Source: a virus
Virus record (IMG/VR): IMGVR_UViG_3300036864_000176
Location: 1-64,000 of that record
Reading direction: 5' to 3' (one strand)
Length of the DNA: 64,000 nucleotides
Each line of letters opens with the position of its first letter. The stretch's first letter is position 1. The position numbers and the translations under genes were made by a program. This document shows, one piece after another, positions 39,601-50,300 of the stretch. The notes beneath the pieces were generated by a model. That model did not search any database, was not told the DNA's origin, and saw only the letters and a list, made by a program, of their open reading frames with translations.

Positions 39601-40642
39601 CTGCGCGCCGTGGATGCTGTTCGGTCAAGCCTGGATCTGCACGCCGGAGCCGCCACGCATCGCGGTGTGGGACTCGGTGTTCGAGAATCAGTGGGACCAG
39701 TACTGCACCGGGCTCGATCTCGAGTGCGACACGTTCGGCCAGACCAAGACGATTCAGGTGCTCGTCGACGGGATCGTCGTCAAGACCGACACGATTACGC
39801 ACACCGGCCGCCTGGTGCACCACGTCACGATCCCGTGGACGCGCGGGCACGTCTTCCGCTTCGTCGCCACCGACAGCCACGTCGGGCTGCTCTACGCGCA
39901 CCGCTGGCAGGTCGAGCCGGAGCCGAGCGAGCAGACCAACTGGAACCAGAACTACACGCTCGCCGGCACGATGGCCGACAAGTGGCTCAAGGGTCTCCTG
40001 CTCGAGTGCGACACCTTCGGCCAGGACAAGACGGTCACGGTCGAAGTCGATCGCGTCATCGTCCACACCGAGCTGGTGAACACAACCAACCGCACCGTCG
40101 TGCACGTCGCTTTCCCGCAGGTGCGGGGCCGGGTGTTCCGCGTCTATCCGACCGACGATCATCCCGGCCGGTTGTATTCATCAGCCTGGATCTTCGACGA
40201 GGAGCCGCTGCAGCTCACCCGCTACGAGACGCAGGAACAGCCCGACGGCATTCAGGATTTCCACATCCCGATTGACGGCCAGATCGCGATCCGCTCCACG
40301 ACCGACGTGACGCTCACGGTGACCGGCTACGGCCAGAACGGCGTGGCGCTGGGCGGCGCGCACGTCTATACGCTGCCGTCGACGGCGGGTGCGAAGGCAA
40401 TGCTGTCGGCGCACACGTTCCTGACGCCGCAGAAGGGGCTGCTGTTCAAGACGGTCTTCGAAGCGTCGGCCGGCTTCTGGCTTTACTCGGAGGAGTCATG
40501 GCTGACGATGCAGCCGCTCGGCGGCGGCCGGCCGGTGCGGGTGGCGATCTTCGGTGACGACGATCTCGATCCGGCACGCGAGATGCGCGATGCCTCACTG
40601 ACGGCGACGCGCGCGGGCGGCGCTATCAGATCAGTCGCCTGA
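36650..40642 (+). CDS. Large tail nozzle-like protein with three C-terminal repeats (1330 aa)
   Basis: ATG 36650 has GGTGAGG upstream. Size and location after the neck genes match the tubular B/nozzle class of podoviruses. The first 650 or so residues have blade-like beta motifs (QQTIYVGDRTKMVQVNVTTG, ALYGAQGFVFSRERLYSIQI, LRLAIYGDD-type), interrupted by a Pro-rich linker near residue 363. Three roughly 95-residue repeats follow at about 905-1000, 1003-1092 and 1093-1190, each with an E/D-C-D-T-F/G-G motif such as LECDTFGQTKTIQVLVDG. A final beta domain ends the protein. Confidence 0.65.
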   Translation: MPQSPHPVRPAAESPAADHLPYESLPLPIGNAGGIDLISLLDQIPSGACSRLTNADATPGSGFSTRPGLTTATTHNVNQAIHSLVRVNDPSSDPALNYYLTGMGTILRWNPSGIGAVTVATGFSGNPLTFAVTANEFGHQQTIYVGDRTKMVQVNVTTGAVKPIGLPAPAAPASVVVADPLKTTIAAFTAADQTAAANWFLTLAVTQGAGVPTVEDIVGPSGVGGILVVVHPGTVQGAYQSFVCCPFRLPDASWTTRDFSVVGPAGPTQRLATDDDLIHLWMKFNRPDHVSEIRIYFQCSPLDSPLPDPFPVPGTSSESNVAAYMRAFRPSDYTAFIAGDQTALEAAGGIRSNALLDGVTEPAPPPGEPPPPSDTPSQVVTPAGSRSWAEFGRIGVPLRRSDFMKIGTAGQDGTDWSTISALWVVVSTIDNFDVDVALDDCYLTGGYDPDTSEPDATPYDYRLVNYDTTSGARSNPSPVMTETFDVARQSVTITPTAAYGDANVRQEAYRRGGSNGGDWFFVAANSADGGAILDTASDTLAAASPALLTDNDQPVTSVTAAGAAIYGQSVRAIFGPIEGFLFACGDPHRSGTLYWSKRYEPDHWPAVNHLETCPATDELMNGALYGAQGFVFSRERLYSIQIDLTGGNVVTLPTDCDKGIVGYLAFTTGLGGIYGVSRHDVFVTQGGGPPKVLSKLIEPLFNGETVNGYLPIDFHYLTAIRLAIYGDDLWFGFQDTGGSRVWWVFSLIYDRWRFVSFAQPAWLVYPEPGDNTKRQLIVCGTGVVYEHRGVTDASQPIAVNIRTNADVFGKPREEKLLGDVAIRAQMGGASLTVQARLNADTVANAAITVAGSTANDRYLFDLFGTTPQHADSLSLNLSWATDAGTTELPYIDRIAIDTAIQPEVTMNRATTWQPVNDVGEGYLMGCSIDCDTGGSNRTILVEGLLSGQPVAVATLTVNSNHGRRLWFSWPAQHVDMVRLRPTGTCAPWMLFGQAWICTPEPPRIAVWDSVFENQWDQYCTGLDLECDTFGQTKTIQVLVDGIVVKTDTITHTGRLVHHVTIPWTRGHVFRFVATDSHVGLLYAHRWQVEPEPSEQTNWNQNYTLAGTMADKWLKGLLLECDTFGQDKTVTVEVDRVIVHTELVNTTNRTVVHVAFPQVRGRVFRVYPTDDHPGRLYSSAWIFDEEPLQLTRYETQEQPDGIQDFHIPIDGQIAIRSTTDVTLTVTGYGQNGVALGGAHVYTLPSTAGAKAMLSAHTFLTPQKGLLFKTVFEASAGFWLYSEESWLTMQPLGGGRPVRVAIFGDDDLDPAREMRDASLTATRAGGAIRSVA

Positions 40643-40664
40643 CGTCAAAGGACACGTATATAAG

Positions 40665-40670
40665 TAGAAG
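40665..40670 (+). promoter_or_regulatory. Leaderless-type -10 candidate (TAGAAG)
   Basis: TAGAAG ends 6 nt before GTG 40677. TATATA lies just upstream (40657-40662). A/T content is unusually high here. Confidence 0.4.
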
Positions 40671-40676
40671 TAATCT

Positions 40677-41366
40677 GTGGCGGGCTACAACTACCTCACC
40701 CAGATCCGCGACCGCGCAACCCGGGACACCCTCAAGGGCTTGACCGACCGGGTGAACGCACTCGAACGATCTGCCGACACGATCGGCACCGTCACCGAAC
40801 CGCTCACCGACGATCTCAACGCCGGTAGTCACCGTCTCACGCGCGTCGCGCCGCCGACGGCCGACACCGACGCGGTCACCCTCCGCTTTCTCAAGAGCTA
40901 TGTCGACGCCCGCCTCTCGGCCGCGGGCCTGATCGATGCGGCCGGGAACGCCGTGCGTCCGACGGACACCGACAGTGGCCAGACCGCGGCGGGCGTCGCA
41001 GCCGCCGGGGCCGACGGACACCCGACTGTCTCCGGACTCACCGCCTACAACGCCGGCCTCATCATCGGCGGGGTCGGGCATGAGTTCCCGGCGCTGGTCG
41101 CCCCCGCCGTCGACGAAGCGACGTTCGATGCGAACCGGCTCGAGCTGCTGCGCCGCACGATCTGGCACCTGATTCAATTCGGCTTCACCGCCGGACGCCA
41201 GCAGAACCCGACCGGGATCCTCTCGACCGACAAGATCGCGCTCATCGAAGACGGGCAGCTGCGCGCGTTCGACTGCTACACCGGCACGTTCACGGCGGGC
41301 CTCACGGTTCAGGCGCTGCAGGTCTATCCGGCGGTCCTGGTAGCCGACAGCGGGATCGCGGACTAG
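40677..41366 (+). CDS. Tail fibre adaptor with coiled-coil N-terminus (229 aa)
   Basis: GTG 40677 encodes AGYNYLTQIRDRATRDTLKG followed by LTDRVNALERSA, a short trimeric coiled coil typical of fibre roots. The repeated motif NAGSHRLTRVAPPTADTDAV is a fibre-shaft signature (the N.G..I.N...P....DAV pattern). The C-terminal domain is globular. It probably attaches the spike to the tail. Confidence 0.6.
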   Translation: MAGYNYLTQIRDRATRDTLKGLTDRVNALERSADTIGTVTEPLTDDLNAGSHRLTRVAPPTADTDAVTLRFLKSYVDARLSAAGLIDAAGNAVRPTDTDSGQTAAGVAAAGADGHPTVSGLTAYNAGLIIGGVGHEFPALVAPAVDEATFDANRLELLRRTIWHLIQFGFTAGRQQNPTGILSTDKIALIEDGQLRAFDCYTGTFTAGLTVQALQVYPAVLVADSGIAD

Positions 41367-41369
41367 AAT
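41364..41369 (+). promoter_or_regulatory. Leaderless-type -10 (TAGAAT)
   Basis: TAGAAT ends 7 nt before ATG 41377, with no SD. Confidence 0.55.
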
Positions 41370-41376
41370 CACCCCG

Positions 41377-41844
41377 ATGCTGGACAAGTACCTCGCCCGG
41401 ATGCTCCCGCCGGATGAATGGCATCGGCTCGGCATCGCGCCGGAGCTGCTGCCGCGCGATCCCGATCGCGCCGTCATCATGGTGGTCGAGGACGAGGCCG
41501 GTGGGATCATCGCGCGGTGGATGGCGTACGACACGACCGTGCTCGAGGGGCTGTTCGTTGCACCCGCGCATCGGCATCATCCCGGCGTCGCGGGGCGGCT
41601 GCTGCAGGCGATGACCGCGGAGCTCGTCGGTCGCAACGTCGCGATGGCGATCACGCTCATCGAGGATCCCGAGGTCATGCAGCTCGCCGAACGGCACGGG
41701 CTCTACAGCCTGCCGGGGCAGCTCTGGGTGCTCGATCTGCGGCAGCTGTTGGCAGCAGGCGCTGCTCCACCAGACCCCCAGCTCAAGGACAACGCAGAGG
41801 AGATGTGGCAGGCACTGAAGCCGAAGGCGGAACAGGAAAGGTAG
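41377..41844 (+). CDS. GNAT-like acetyltransferase fold protein (155 aa)
   Basis: The central block LEGLFVAPAHRHHPGVAGRL followed by LQAMTAELVGRNVAMAITLI has the beta4-alpha3 acetyl-CoA loop pattern of GNAT enzymes (x-x-G-x-A, weakly), then LAERHGLYSLPGQLW. Phage GNAT-like proteins sit beside tail and ejection genes in several podoviruses. Whether it is active or structural is unknown. Confidence 0.55.
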   Translation: MLDKYLARMLPPDEWHRLGIAPELLPRDPDRAVIMVVEDEAGGIIARWMAYDTTVLEGLFVAPAHRHHPGVAGRLLQAMTAELVGRNVAMAITLIEDPEVMQLAERHGLYSLPGQLWVLDLRQLLAAGAAPPDPQLKDNAEEMWQALKPKAEQER

Positions 41845-41850
41845 CGTCCC

Positions 41851-42603
41851 ATGCCGGCAGCAGCTCCGTGGATCATCCAAGGCGGTCTGGCGGCCGGGTC
41901 CGCCATCGCCGGCCACTACGCATCGAAGTCGGCGGCGAAGGGGGCGATGGCGCGCTCGCCCGAAGAGCAGCAGGCGCTCGATCGGATCTCCGGCCTGGTC
42001 GGCCCGACCGCCGCGATGGGTCGGCAGTTCTCGTCGATGGCGCTGCCGCAAATCGGCCGCGCGTTCAACTACTACGGGAACCTGGTGGGCGGGGATCGCG
42101 CGGCGCTCCGCGGCGCGGTCGCGCCGGAGACAGCCGAGATCGGCGAAGCCTACAAGGGCGCTGACCAGACGATTGGCCGCAGTTACCTGCAGGGCGGCGA
42201 ACGTGCACAAGCTCTCGCGGAGAATGCGCGATCGCGGTCGGGCAAGATCGCGTCACTCGTCAGCGGGGTGCGCCCGATGGCGGCCGAGGCGCTGAGCCGC
42301 CTCGCTCCGGCGGTCGCCAATGTCGGGCAGCAAGGGCAGTACCTCGCCGGCATCCTCAACCAGGGCGTGCTGCAGCAGGGCTGGCAAAATCGTCTGCTGG
42401 GCCAGCAGGCGGGTACAGCTGCCTCGAACCGGTGGGGACAGCTGTTTGCCCGGTTATCTGAGCTGGTGGCCTCTGGCGGCAAGACGGGTGGCAAAACGAC
42501 GACGACACAACCAAGCACGGCCGGCTCGAACATCTGGTCGCTGTTACCCGGGTATGGCACCTCGCTGCCAGGGCTCTATGGTGATCCCGAGGACTACAGC
42601 TAG
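41851..42603 (+). CDS. Ejection / internal virion protein A-like (250 aa)
   Basis: AAAGG upstream of the ATG. The N-terminus (PWIIQGGLAAGSAIAGHYAS) is Gly/Ala-rich and membrane-active-looking, followed by long amphipathic helices with many Ala and Gln (LAPAVANVGQQGQYLAGILN). This is the look of DNA-ejection proteins that form the trans-envelope channel. Position before the giant ejection protein agrees. Confidence 0.6.
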   Translation: MPAAAPWIIQGGLAAGSAIAGHYASKSAAKGAMARSPEEQQALDRISGLVGPTAAMGRQFSSMALPQIGRAFNYYGNLVGGDRAALRGAVAPETAEIGEAYKGADQTIGRSYLQGGERAQALAENARSRSGKIASLVSGVRPMAAEALSRLAPAVANVGQQGQYLAGILNQGVLQQGWQNRLLGQQAGTAASNRWGQLFARLSELVASGGKTGGKTTTTQPSTAGSNIWSLLPGYGTSLPGLYGDPEDYS

Positions 42604-42612
42604 GAGTCGTTG

Positions 42613-43893
42613 ATGGCTGACGACTTTTCCGCCTACGGCTGGGGACAGGGGCTCTCGGACATGCTCGGCGGGTATCTCTCCGAGACCGAGAAGATCCGCG
42701 CCGAGAACGACAAGAAGAACCAGGAGCAGCAGCAGGTCGAGCAGGTCGCGCTGCAGCACCTGATGACGTCGGACGATCCGCGGGTCAAGGCCGCCGCGAT
42801 CACGGCCTGGCTGCAGCCGCGCAAGGCCGGGCCGGGCGTGCTGGCGAAGTGGTACGGCGCGCAGGAGGGGCATCCGGCGTTTCAGCAGGTGCAGACGATT
42901 CTCGGGCAGGGGACGCCCGGCATGGCGCCGTGGCTGACGCCGGAGCAGAAGACGGCAGCCGAGTATCGAGGCGCGCGCACCGGGCAGGCAGAAGGGATCT
43001 TCAACGAGTACGAGAAGCGGACGGGCGGGCCGCCGCCGCAGCCCTTCGTCGAGAATGTGCTCAGAGCCATGTCGGGCGCAGCGCAGCGCGCGATAGCGCT
43101 GCAGCCTGGTGTTATCGGTCGTCGCGGAGCCGACGGCAAGATCGTCTACGAAAACGGCTTCTTCGATGCGTCGACCGGCGAGTACTACGACTCGACCTAC
43201 ACACCGGTCTACGACGGCGTCGACTTCAGGAAGACCGGCATTCACGATGCCGGCAGCCAGAACATTCAGTGGAAGCAGCGTACCGATGGCAAGTACGACG
43301 TAATGAACAAAACAACCGGGCAGGTCATGGCGACGACCGACCAGCCCTACGTGATGCCACCTGCTCCGGCTCCTGGAATCATCCAGCCACGCGAAGGTCA
43401 GCCAGCACAGGCTGTCACCGGTCGCGGCACCGGGCCGTTCACGGCAGTCGACATCGCAGGTACTGAGCGGCCACAGGAGACGCTGCGCGAGACTTACCAG
43501 CGGCTGAACGCGCTCAAGTTGAACATCGAAGCACGCGCACAGAAGGAGGATCCGAATATCCTCGGACTCGATCGCATCCCGTACGAAGCTGCCGTCGACC
43601 ACTACGCCCAAGTGAACGGACTTGAAAACTACGCTGCCCTCATCAGGCGCATAAACGAGATCGATAAACAGTTGACGGCGGGGCGGAAACCGCCGCAGCA
43701 GAAGCCGCAGAGCAACCTGACTCCGCCGCCGGGCGGCATCACGCCCGCCGACGCGACGAGCCAGAACGAGGATCTGGCCCAGAAGCCGCGCGCGCTCGAT
43801 GCGGCTGGCAACGTCGACCTCAACGTGATTCGCGCGCGCGTCCGAGCCCTCCAGGGACAGGGACGCGGCAGCGAACCGCCGCGGCAGCCCTAG
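42613..43893 (+). CDS. Internal virion / ejection protein B-like (426 aa)
   Basis: TAGGAGT precedes ATG 42613. The N-terminus contains a coiled coil (LSETEKIRAENDKKNQEQQQ). The middle is mixed and the C-terminus Pro-rich. Its place between the A-like ejection protein and the lysin suggests an internal virion protein. No family motif. Confidence 0.5.
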   Translation: MADDFSAYGWGQGLSDMLGGYLSETEKIRAENDKKNQEQQQVEQVALQHLMTSDDPRVKAAAITAWLQPRKAGPGVLAKWYGAQEGHPAFQQVQTILGQGTPGMAPWLTPEQKTAAEYRGARTGQAEGIFNEYEKRTGGPPPQPFVENVLRAMSGAAQRAIALQPGVIGRRGADGKIVYENGFFDASTGEYYDSTYTPVYDGVDFRKTGIHDAGSQNIQWKQRTDGKYDVMNKTTGQVMATTDQPYVMPPAPAPGIIQPREGQPAQAVTGRGTGPFTAVDIAGTERPQETLRETYQRLNALKLNIEARAQKEDPNILGLDRIPYEAAVDHYAQVNGLENYAALIRRINEIDKQLTAGRKPPQQKPQSNLTPPPGGITPADATSQNEDLAQKPRALDAAGNVDLNVIRARVRALQGQGRGSEPPRQP

Positions 43894-43902
43894 CTGTTTC
43901 AG

Positions 43903-44337
43903 ATGGACGTCACTGCCTTCGATCTCGCGCAGCGCTTCGTCGGGGTGAAAGAAACCCCCGGCGTGCACTCGACACCGGTCGTGCTCGCCATGCTGAAGCT
44001 CGATGGCGAGTGGCCCACTGACGATGCCGTGCCGTGGTGCAGCGCATTCGTCAACGCGATCTGCTGGCTGCTGCGCCTGCCGCGATCGAAGTCGCTGGCG
44101 GCGCGCTCCTGGCTGCAGGTCGGCGCGAGCATTCCACTCGCGTCGGCGCGGCCCGGCTACGATGTCGTGGTGCTCGCACGCGGCGCCGGCGGGCATGTTG
44201 GCTTCTATGCCGGAGTCGATGTCTCCGGCACGGTGGTCTTCCTGCTCGGCGGCAATCAGCATGACGGCGTGAACGTCGCGCCATTCCCCGTCGAACACAT
44301 CCTCGGCGTCCGCCGGATCGACACTGGACATTGGTGA
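43903..44337 (+). CDS. TIGR02594-type peptidoglycan hydrolase
   Basis: The 144-residue protein matches the TIGR02594/CHAP-like family. Catalytic Cys in VPWCSAFVNAICWLL (about residue 46) follows TPVVLAMLKLDGEWPTDD. A conserved S-L-A-A-R-SWL block and GYDVVVLARGAGGHVGFYAG supply the His (about residue 104), with LLGGNQHDGVNVAPFP after. Such enzymes cleave peptidoglycan peptides as endolysins or virion lysins. Its place among ejection genes favours a virion-associated or dual use. Confidence 0.8.
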   Translation: MDVTAFDLAQRFVGVKETPGVHSTPVVLAMLKLDGEWPTDDAVPWCSAFVNAICWLLRLPRSKSLAARSWLQVGASIPLASARPGYDVVVLARGAGGHVGFYAGVDVSGTVVFLLGGNQHDGVNVAPFPVEHILGVRRIDTGHW

Positions 44338-44338
44338 G

Positions 44339-47300
44339 ATGCCACCGCAGCAACCCGATCCCGGCACACCTGCTGCACCTGCGCCCCCGCCAGGCCAGCC
44401 GCGCCGACTGCTCTCACCCGAAGAGTTCGCCGGCATCTGGCGCCACGCCTATCCGGAGCTGTCGAAGGAAACCGACGACGATCGCCTCCTGACGCACGCG
44501 ATCGTCGGCCTCTACCCTGAGTTCGGCCGGGACGTCGTGGATGTGCTCGGCGGCGCCGAGATGGCCCAGGCGCCGCCGACCGCGGCACCGCTTCCTGGGC
44601 TGCGTCCGCCGCCGTCGCCCATCAGCCTGGAACCCTACGGCCCTGACGTGGGTCCGCTCGAGACGATCGCCCGGCAGACCGTTGCAGCGCAGGCCCAGGT
44701 GCCGGTGCAGGAGACCTACACACGGCAGCGGGAAGCCGCCGTCAACGCGGCGTATCAGGCGCAGAAGCAGCAGCGCGAACGCCGACATGCCGCCGGACTC
44801 CCGCCGAAGCCGACTGGCATCACGCTGCCGCCGGCCGAAGCGCCACCGCCCGAAGCACTCTCGCAGTTCGTCACGCACCAGCTCGGAAGCTTTCCGACGG
44901 GACTGGCAGGGGCGATTGAAGGGACACCGGATTTCCTGCGCGCGATCGGCCAGGGTCCGGCGATGACCGAATGGCGCCTGCCGCATCCGCCCACGATGAG
45001 CGAGCCGGAGGTCGCGCACGCGGTCGCCAAGTTCGCCAACAACAGCATGGAAGCGGGCACCTTCCTCATCCCGGAGGGACTTGCCAAGCATCCGATTCAG
45101 ACCGTCGTTGGCCTCTTCTTCGGCATCGGCACGTCGCACATTCTCAATGAGGTCGGTCAGTCGCAGGGATGGGATCCGCGCAACACGGAGCTGGTCTCGA
45201 CGCTCGGCGGCCTGATTACCGGCATCACGGCCGCGTGGTCGACGAGGGTGCCCGGAGCCGTCTACCGCCACTTCGACGCGCGCGCGACCGAAGCGGAGCT
45301 GGCCAAGCAGTACATCGCCGCGGCCGAAGGTGAAGCGATCGCGCAGCCGATTCGCGCGGCGGCCGCAGCCGAGCAGGCGAGCCAGCAGGCGATCTTCCAG
45401 CGCGCGTCCGACGCCATCCGGGAGATGCAGGAGGAGCGCCGCGCGAAGACGCGTGAACTCTACACCCGGGCCTGGTTGAATCGCGTCCGCGAGACGGCTG
45501 CACTCCAGGGCACACAGCCATCGCCTTTCACCGCGATTGACGCCGCCAACACCAACCTACTGCTGCAGCATCTCGATCAGTTCACGCAGCTCAGTGACGG
45601 CGCGCTGACGCGGATGGCGAACTACCCGACGCCGTACAGTCCACCGCCGCCGCCGCTGGAGCTGTCGCCACGCGGCGGGACAGGGCGAGATTACGGCCCT
45701 GGACCAGGCGGCCCGATTCTGGGGGCACCGCCTGACTATGTGCCGCCGCAGATCGAGTCCACGACCGCGACACCGTATCGCGGCCCGCGCGTGGCCGCGT
45801 CAACGGAAGAACCGCCGGCGCCGCTGACCCCACTGACCGAGCTGCTCGAAGGGCAGTTGCGCGCGCAGCCACAACCGGCGCCCGGCACGACCGGGCCGCC
45901 ACGGCCAGCCCCCGCGACAGCCGAACGGATGCGGGGCCGCCTCCGCGAGCAGCAGTCCTATCTCGATGCGTTCGAGCAGGAGATGCTCGATGCGACGTCG
46001 CAGATGGAAGACATGCCCCACGAACGTGGGCGGCTGGTCTGGAACCGCGGCACGCAGACGCTGGACGAGGCCAACGAAGTGTTCCTCCCACCAGTGCCGG
46101 GTGCGCCGATCTATCACGACATCGTGGGCCACGATACGGCGAATCCACCGACGCGTGCCTACATCACGGCGATCATGCAGGCGTGGCGGGAGACGCGCGC
46201 GAAGACAGGAAACGAGCTGCTGACCGCTGGTGAGATCGATGCGAACGGTGATACCGCGATCACGCGGTTACAGGCACGGCTCGGCTTGAAAACGACTGGC
46301 GGCGCACGCCGCGCGTACGACACCTGGATTCCCGAAGTGCGCCGGGCTGTCGACAAGAACGTCCGGCGACGGCTGTCGGATGTGGCGTGGCTGCGCGAGA
46401 AGGGCGGTGTTGAGCAGCCGACCCCGCCGCCGGAGCCGATTCCCGACTTCATGCGGGAGGACTACCAGTTCGAGCCAGAAAAGACGCGCGGTGAGCCACT
46501 CGAACCGGGCAGCCAAGGTGAGCTGCCCGGCACCGGGCCGCAACCCGGCATCAGCACACCGACCGGGCCGCCGCCGGAAGTCCCGTTCTCGCTGCGTGGC
46601 CCTGCCGTGCGCGGCACGCCGCCTGTTGAGGAGCCGCTGCCGCTGCCAGAACCGCCAGAGCCCGGCCAGGAGGGCATGATTCGCCTCGACCTACTCGTTC
46701 CCTTTGCCGACAAGCTCGATCGGTGGGCTGAAGCATGGCACGCCGGCAAGGAGCGGCGTGCGGCCGCGCGGCAACAGGTGCTCGACGAGATCGATCGAGC
46801 CATCGATCAAATGATCGCCGCCGGGCGGATTCGGGAGGACGACGCGCCCAAGGTGCAGGAGACACTGCAAGAGGTGCTGGAACGACGAGCGGTGCCAAGC
46901 GTTCGGCAGCTTGAGCAGAGCGGCCGTCCACCGGCAGCCCCGACGCGACAAGCCCCAGCGCCACCGCCGGACTACACCGAGCGCACACTCGTCGACTACC
47001 AGCTCCCTGACGGCACGGTCGTCAAGGTCGATGACAGTGCGGCGAAGGGTGCTGCGACGATCGACTTCACGCTGCAGGGCGGGAAGATCGTGCAGGCGAC
47101 GCGGGTGTCGCCGGTGACGCCAGGCATCGGCGCGCGGATCAGGCCGTTCGTCAAACCAGAGCAACAGCGCACCGTTACGCTCTACCGCTGGGAGCCCGAA
47201 TCGGGGACCGGAACCGGCGTGCCCGATTGGGTGCGGCAGTCGCCAGACTATCAAGCGAGCCAGCAGGCCGCCGGCAGCTGGTACACCGATACCCCGGAGC

Positions 47301-50300
47301 ATCTCGAGTTCTACAAGCGAGAGAGCGAGGGCCGTGGGCGCGTCGTCCAGATCCAGGTCACACCGGAAGAGGCCGAGCGGCTGAAGGTCGCCAACAATCC
47401 GCAGGCCCCGCACGCCCGGTTCTCAGCCGACCCGGAGCACGAGTACTTCGTCCCGGCTGACGTCCGCGCACGTGCGCGTACGGCTACACCGAAACCCACC
47501 GGGGAGGATCTGGCCGCCCTGCACGAACGGGTCATCGCGCTCGACGACGAACTCGGGCATCCATTCGGAGACCGCGACGACTTCTCCGCCATGCTCAACA
47601 CGGCGACCGAGGATCTCGATGCCGGCACGCTACAGGCGGCACTCCAGGATCTGGAGGCGGTCCAAGCACAGAGATGGGGACGCGGATCGGAGCAGCAGCC
47701 CGCCCTCCCCGGCGCCGAATCCGTCCGCGAGACCGAAACGCCGACGCCCGAGTTCGAAGCACCGTTCTCACTCACGCCGCCCGAGCACGGCACCCCGCCG
47801 CCGTCGCCGATCGGGCAGCCGTCCCTCTTCGGTGCTGAGCCGCCCGGGCCGGTCGGGACGCTGCCCTTCACGCCGAAGCCAGCCACGGTCCCGCCGGGAT
47901 GGCAGAACGTCGGCGGTGTGGACCTGCCGCCACTGCCCGAATCACTCACCGCAGCTCCGAAAGGACCGGCGCAGATCCGGCCATTCGAAAAACCCGGCGG
48001 GGAGCCGAGCGAAGCGCCGCCCGAACCACCGCCCGAACCTGGTGCACCACCTGCGCCACTCAAGCCAGGCCAGCCCTCCCTCTTCGATCGCCTCAAAGGC
48101 GAAGAAGGCCGCATCGGCAAGGACCGCATCTCGCTCATTGGGCTGCGCGACGGCACGTCTGTCGAGCAGATGACACGGTGGCTCAAACGCAATCGCGCCG
48201 CCTATGGCGACACCGACTGGTTCAAGGAGGTCGAAGCCGCTGTCGATCGTGGTGATGGCCGGACGGCGTTCCGCACGGTCCTCGTCGTCGAGACGCTGAT
48301 GAACAAGGAAGTGGTACAGACGCCGAAGATCATCCCAGGCGAGCAGGTGCGGCAGCCAGGTGGGCAGTACGGTCCGTCGCAGCCGAAGCAGATTCTCGAG
48401 CCGACGACACCCGGCTACAAGGTGGCGAAGAAGGACATCGAATCCATTCTCGGTGTGCCGCTCCCGCCTGACTTCGGTGTCGATACGGTCGGCGGCACCT
48501 ATCTCGGCGATCTGCACGGGCGGCTGCGGATGCCGGCGACCGACATGCTGCTCGCCGGCTCGATCGTGCGCCCGCTCATCGACGCGACCGATCCGACCAA
48601 GGTCATTCTCATCCCCGGCAACACCGACACGCGGCTCCGGCTGTTCCGGCAGATTGCCGATCAGATCGCGCGCGAGATGCCTGACGAGATCGTGCAGCCA
48701 TTGATGGAGCTGACCGGCATCAAAGATCCGATCGAGCTGGCGAAGCACTTCACCCGGCGCGCGTCCGACGCCGGCCGTCTGCTGCAGTCGCTCTCGGCCT
48801 GGCGCGATGCGAATTGGGACCAGGTCGTCAAGCTCACGCGCGAAGGCTTTGGCGACACGCTCGACGACGACGACGTCGCCGGGCTATCGAGCCGGACGCC
48901 CAACGGCTTCCTGAAGTGGCTCTACACCGAAGCCACGCCGGAGGACTTGAAGAACATCGGGTTCCGGCCGCCGCCCACGATCAAATTCAAGACCAAAGAG
49001 GGGGACGCCTGGGCGAAACGCTGGTTCCGGTCGAACCTGGATCGGCAGGCGCGGACCAAAGGGCTGCAGGAGACGATCGACAACCTGACCAAGGAGATGA
49101 GCTGGTTGAACATCGATCGCCTGATGCTGCAGGGCTCACTCGACGCCAGCCGCGGCGGCCGCAAACGGGACGCGATCGACATCACCGAAGACACCTCGCG
49201 GGCGTTTGCGATCAGTCAGTTGTCGACGGCCAACCGGAACTTCGACACGCAGGGGATTGCCTACAACGTCGCCGGACTCGATGACCTGCTCGGTGCGGCC
49301 GCCTCCGGCCTCTTCGGCGTGATGAAGAAAGCCGTTGGGATGGAGTCGGCAGCGCCCAATCTCGCCGACGCCAAGCGGCTCATTACGCACGCGCGTGAGC
49401 TGGCGAAGGCGGCCTGGCCGGGATTCGCGGGCGGGAGCTCGGGGCGCGTCGGGGTCCGCTCGATGCTGCGGCACCCGCTCACCGATACGATGCAGGTGGT
49501 CTACGACCTGCATCGCGAGCAGCTCAAGGGGATGTCGTCAAGCGACGTTCGCAAGGTGCTCGCGGTCGTCGACGAATTCCCGCGCCACGCGGCGGCGCTG
49601 CTCGGCGCGACGTCGTTCGAGGAAGCGGGTGGTGCGGGTGGAGAAGCCGGTGGCGCCATCGGTGTGCCGCAGACCAAGCTCGAACGCTACGCCGCACTCG
49701 CGCACAAGGCCCGCAACTTCGTGACGACACCGACGCGCATCCAGGAAGCGATGTATCGCGGGATGGCGGCCAGTGCGTCGTTTCGATCGCAGCTGCGGGA
49801 GAAGGGACTCGATCCGGCGGCGGTCCTCGCCGGTGACGACACGGGCGATCCGTTCCCCGGCCTGGTCGAGCGCTTCGGCCAGCAGGAAGTCGAACGGATG
49901 GCGGGTATCGCCGTCTCGAGCGCGCTCAACGCCACGTTCGCCGCCAAGCCGTATCCCGGCACGATTCCCGATGCGCTGATGCGGATCTTCTCGGCAGAAG
50001 GCATCGGGCCGGTGCTGCGGACCGGCTACCCGTTTCCGCGCTTCAACCTGGTGAACGCGCCGCGCTGGTTCTACGATCATTCGCTCGCCGGCCTGTTCGA
50101 TGCCCCGCTCTACGCCCTGAACGTCGCCGGCCGTGCGATCGGCGTGCCTGGGAGCGCCCCGTTCAAGGGACGGCTCTACCGCGGCATCGAAGCCGGGCTC
50201 ATCCACGATCAGATTCCGAAAATCACGCAGCAGATCAACGGCGCCCAGTACGACCTGGCGGTCACGACGCAGGAGTACACCGCTGCGACGCTCGCCGCCA

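Noticed and set aside
42544-44436. 630-residue minus-strand ORF opposite ejection and lysin genes
   Set aside because: It covers three convincing plus-strand genes and shows shadow composition.
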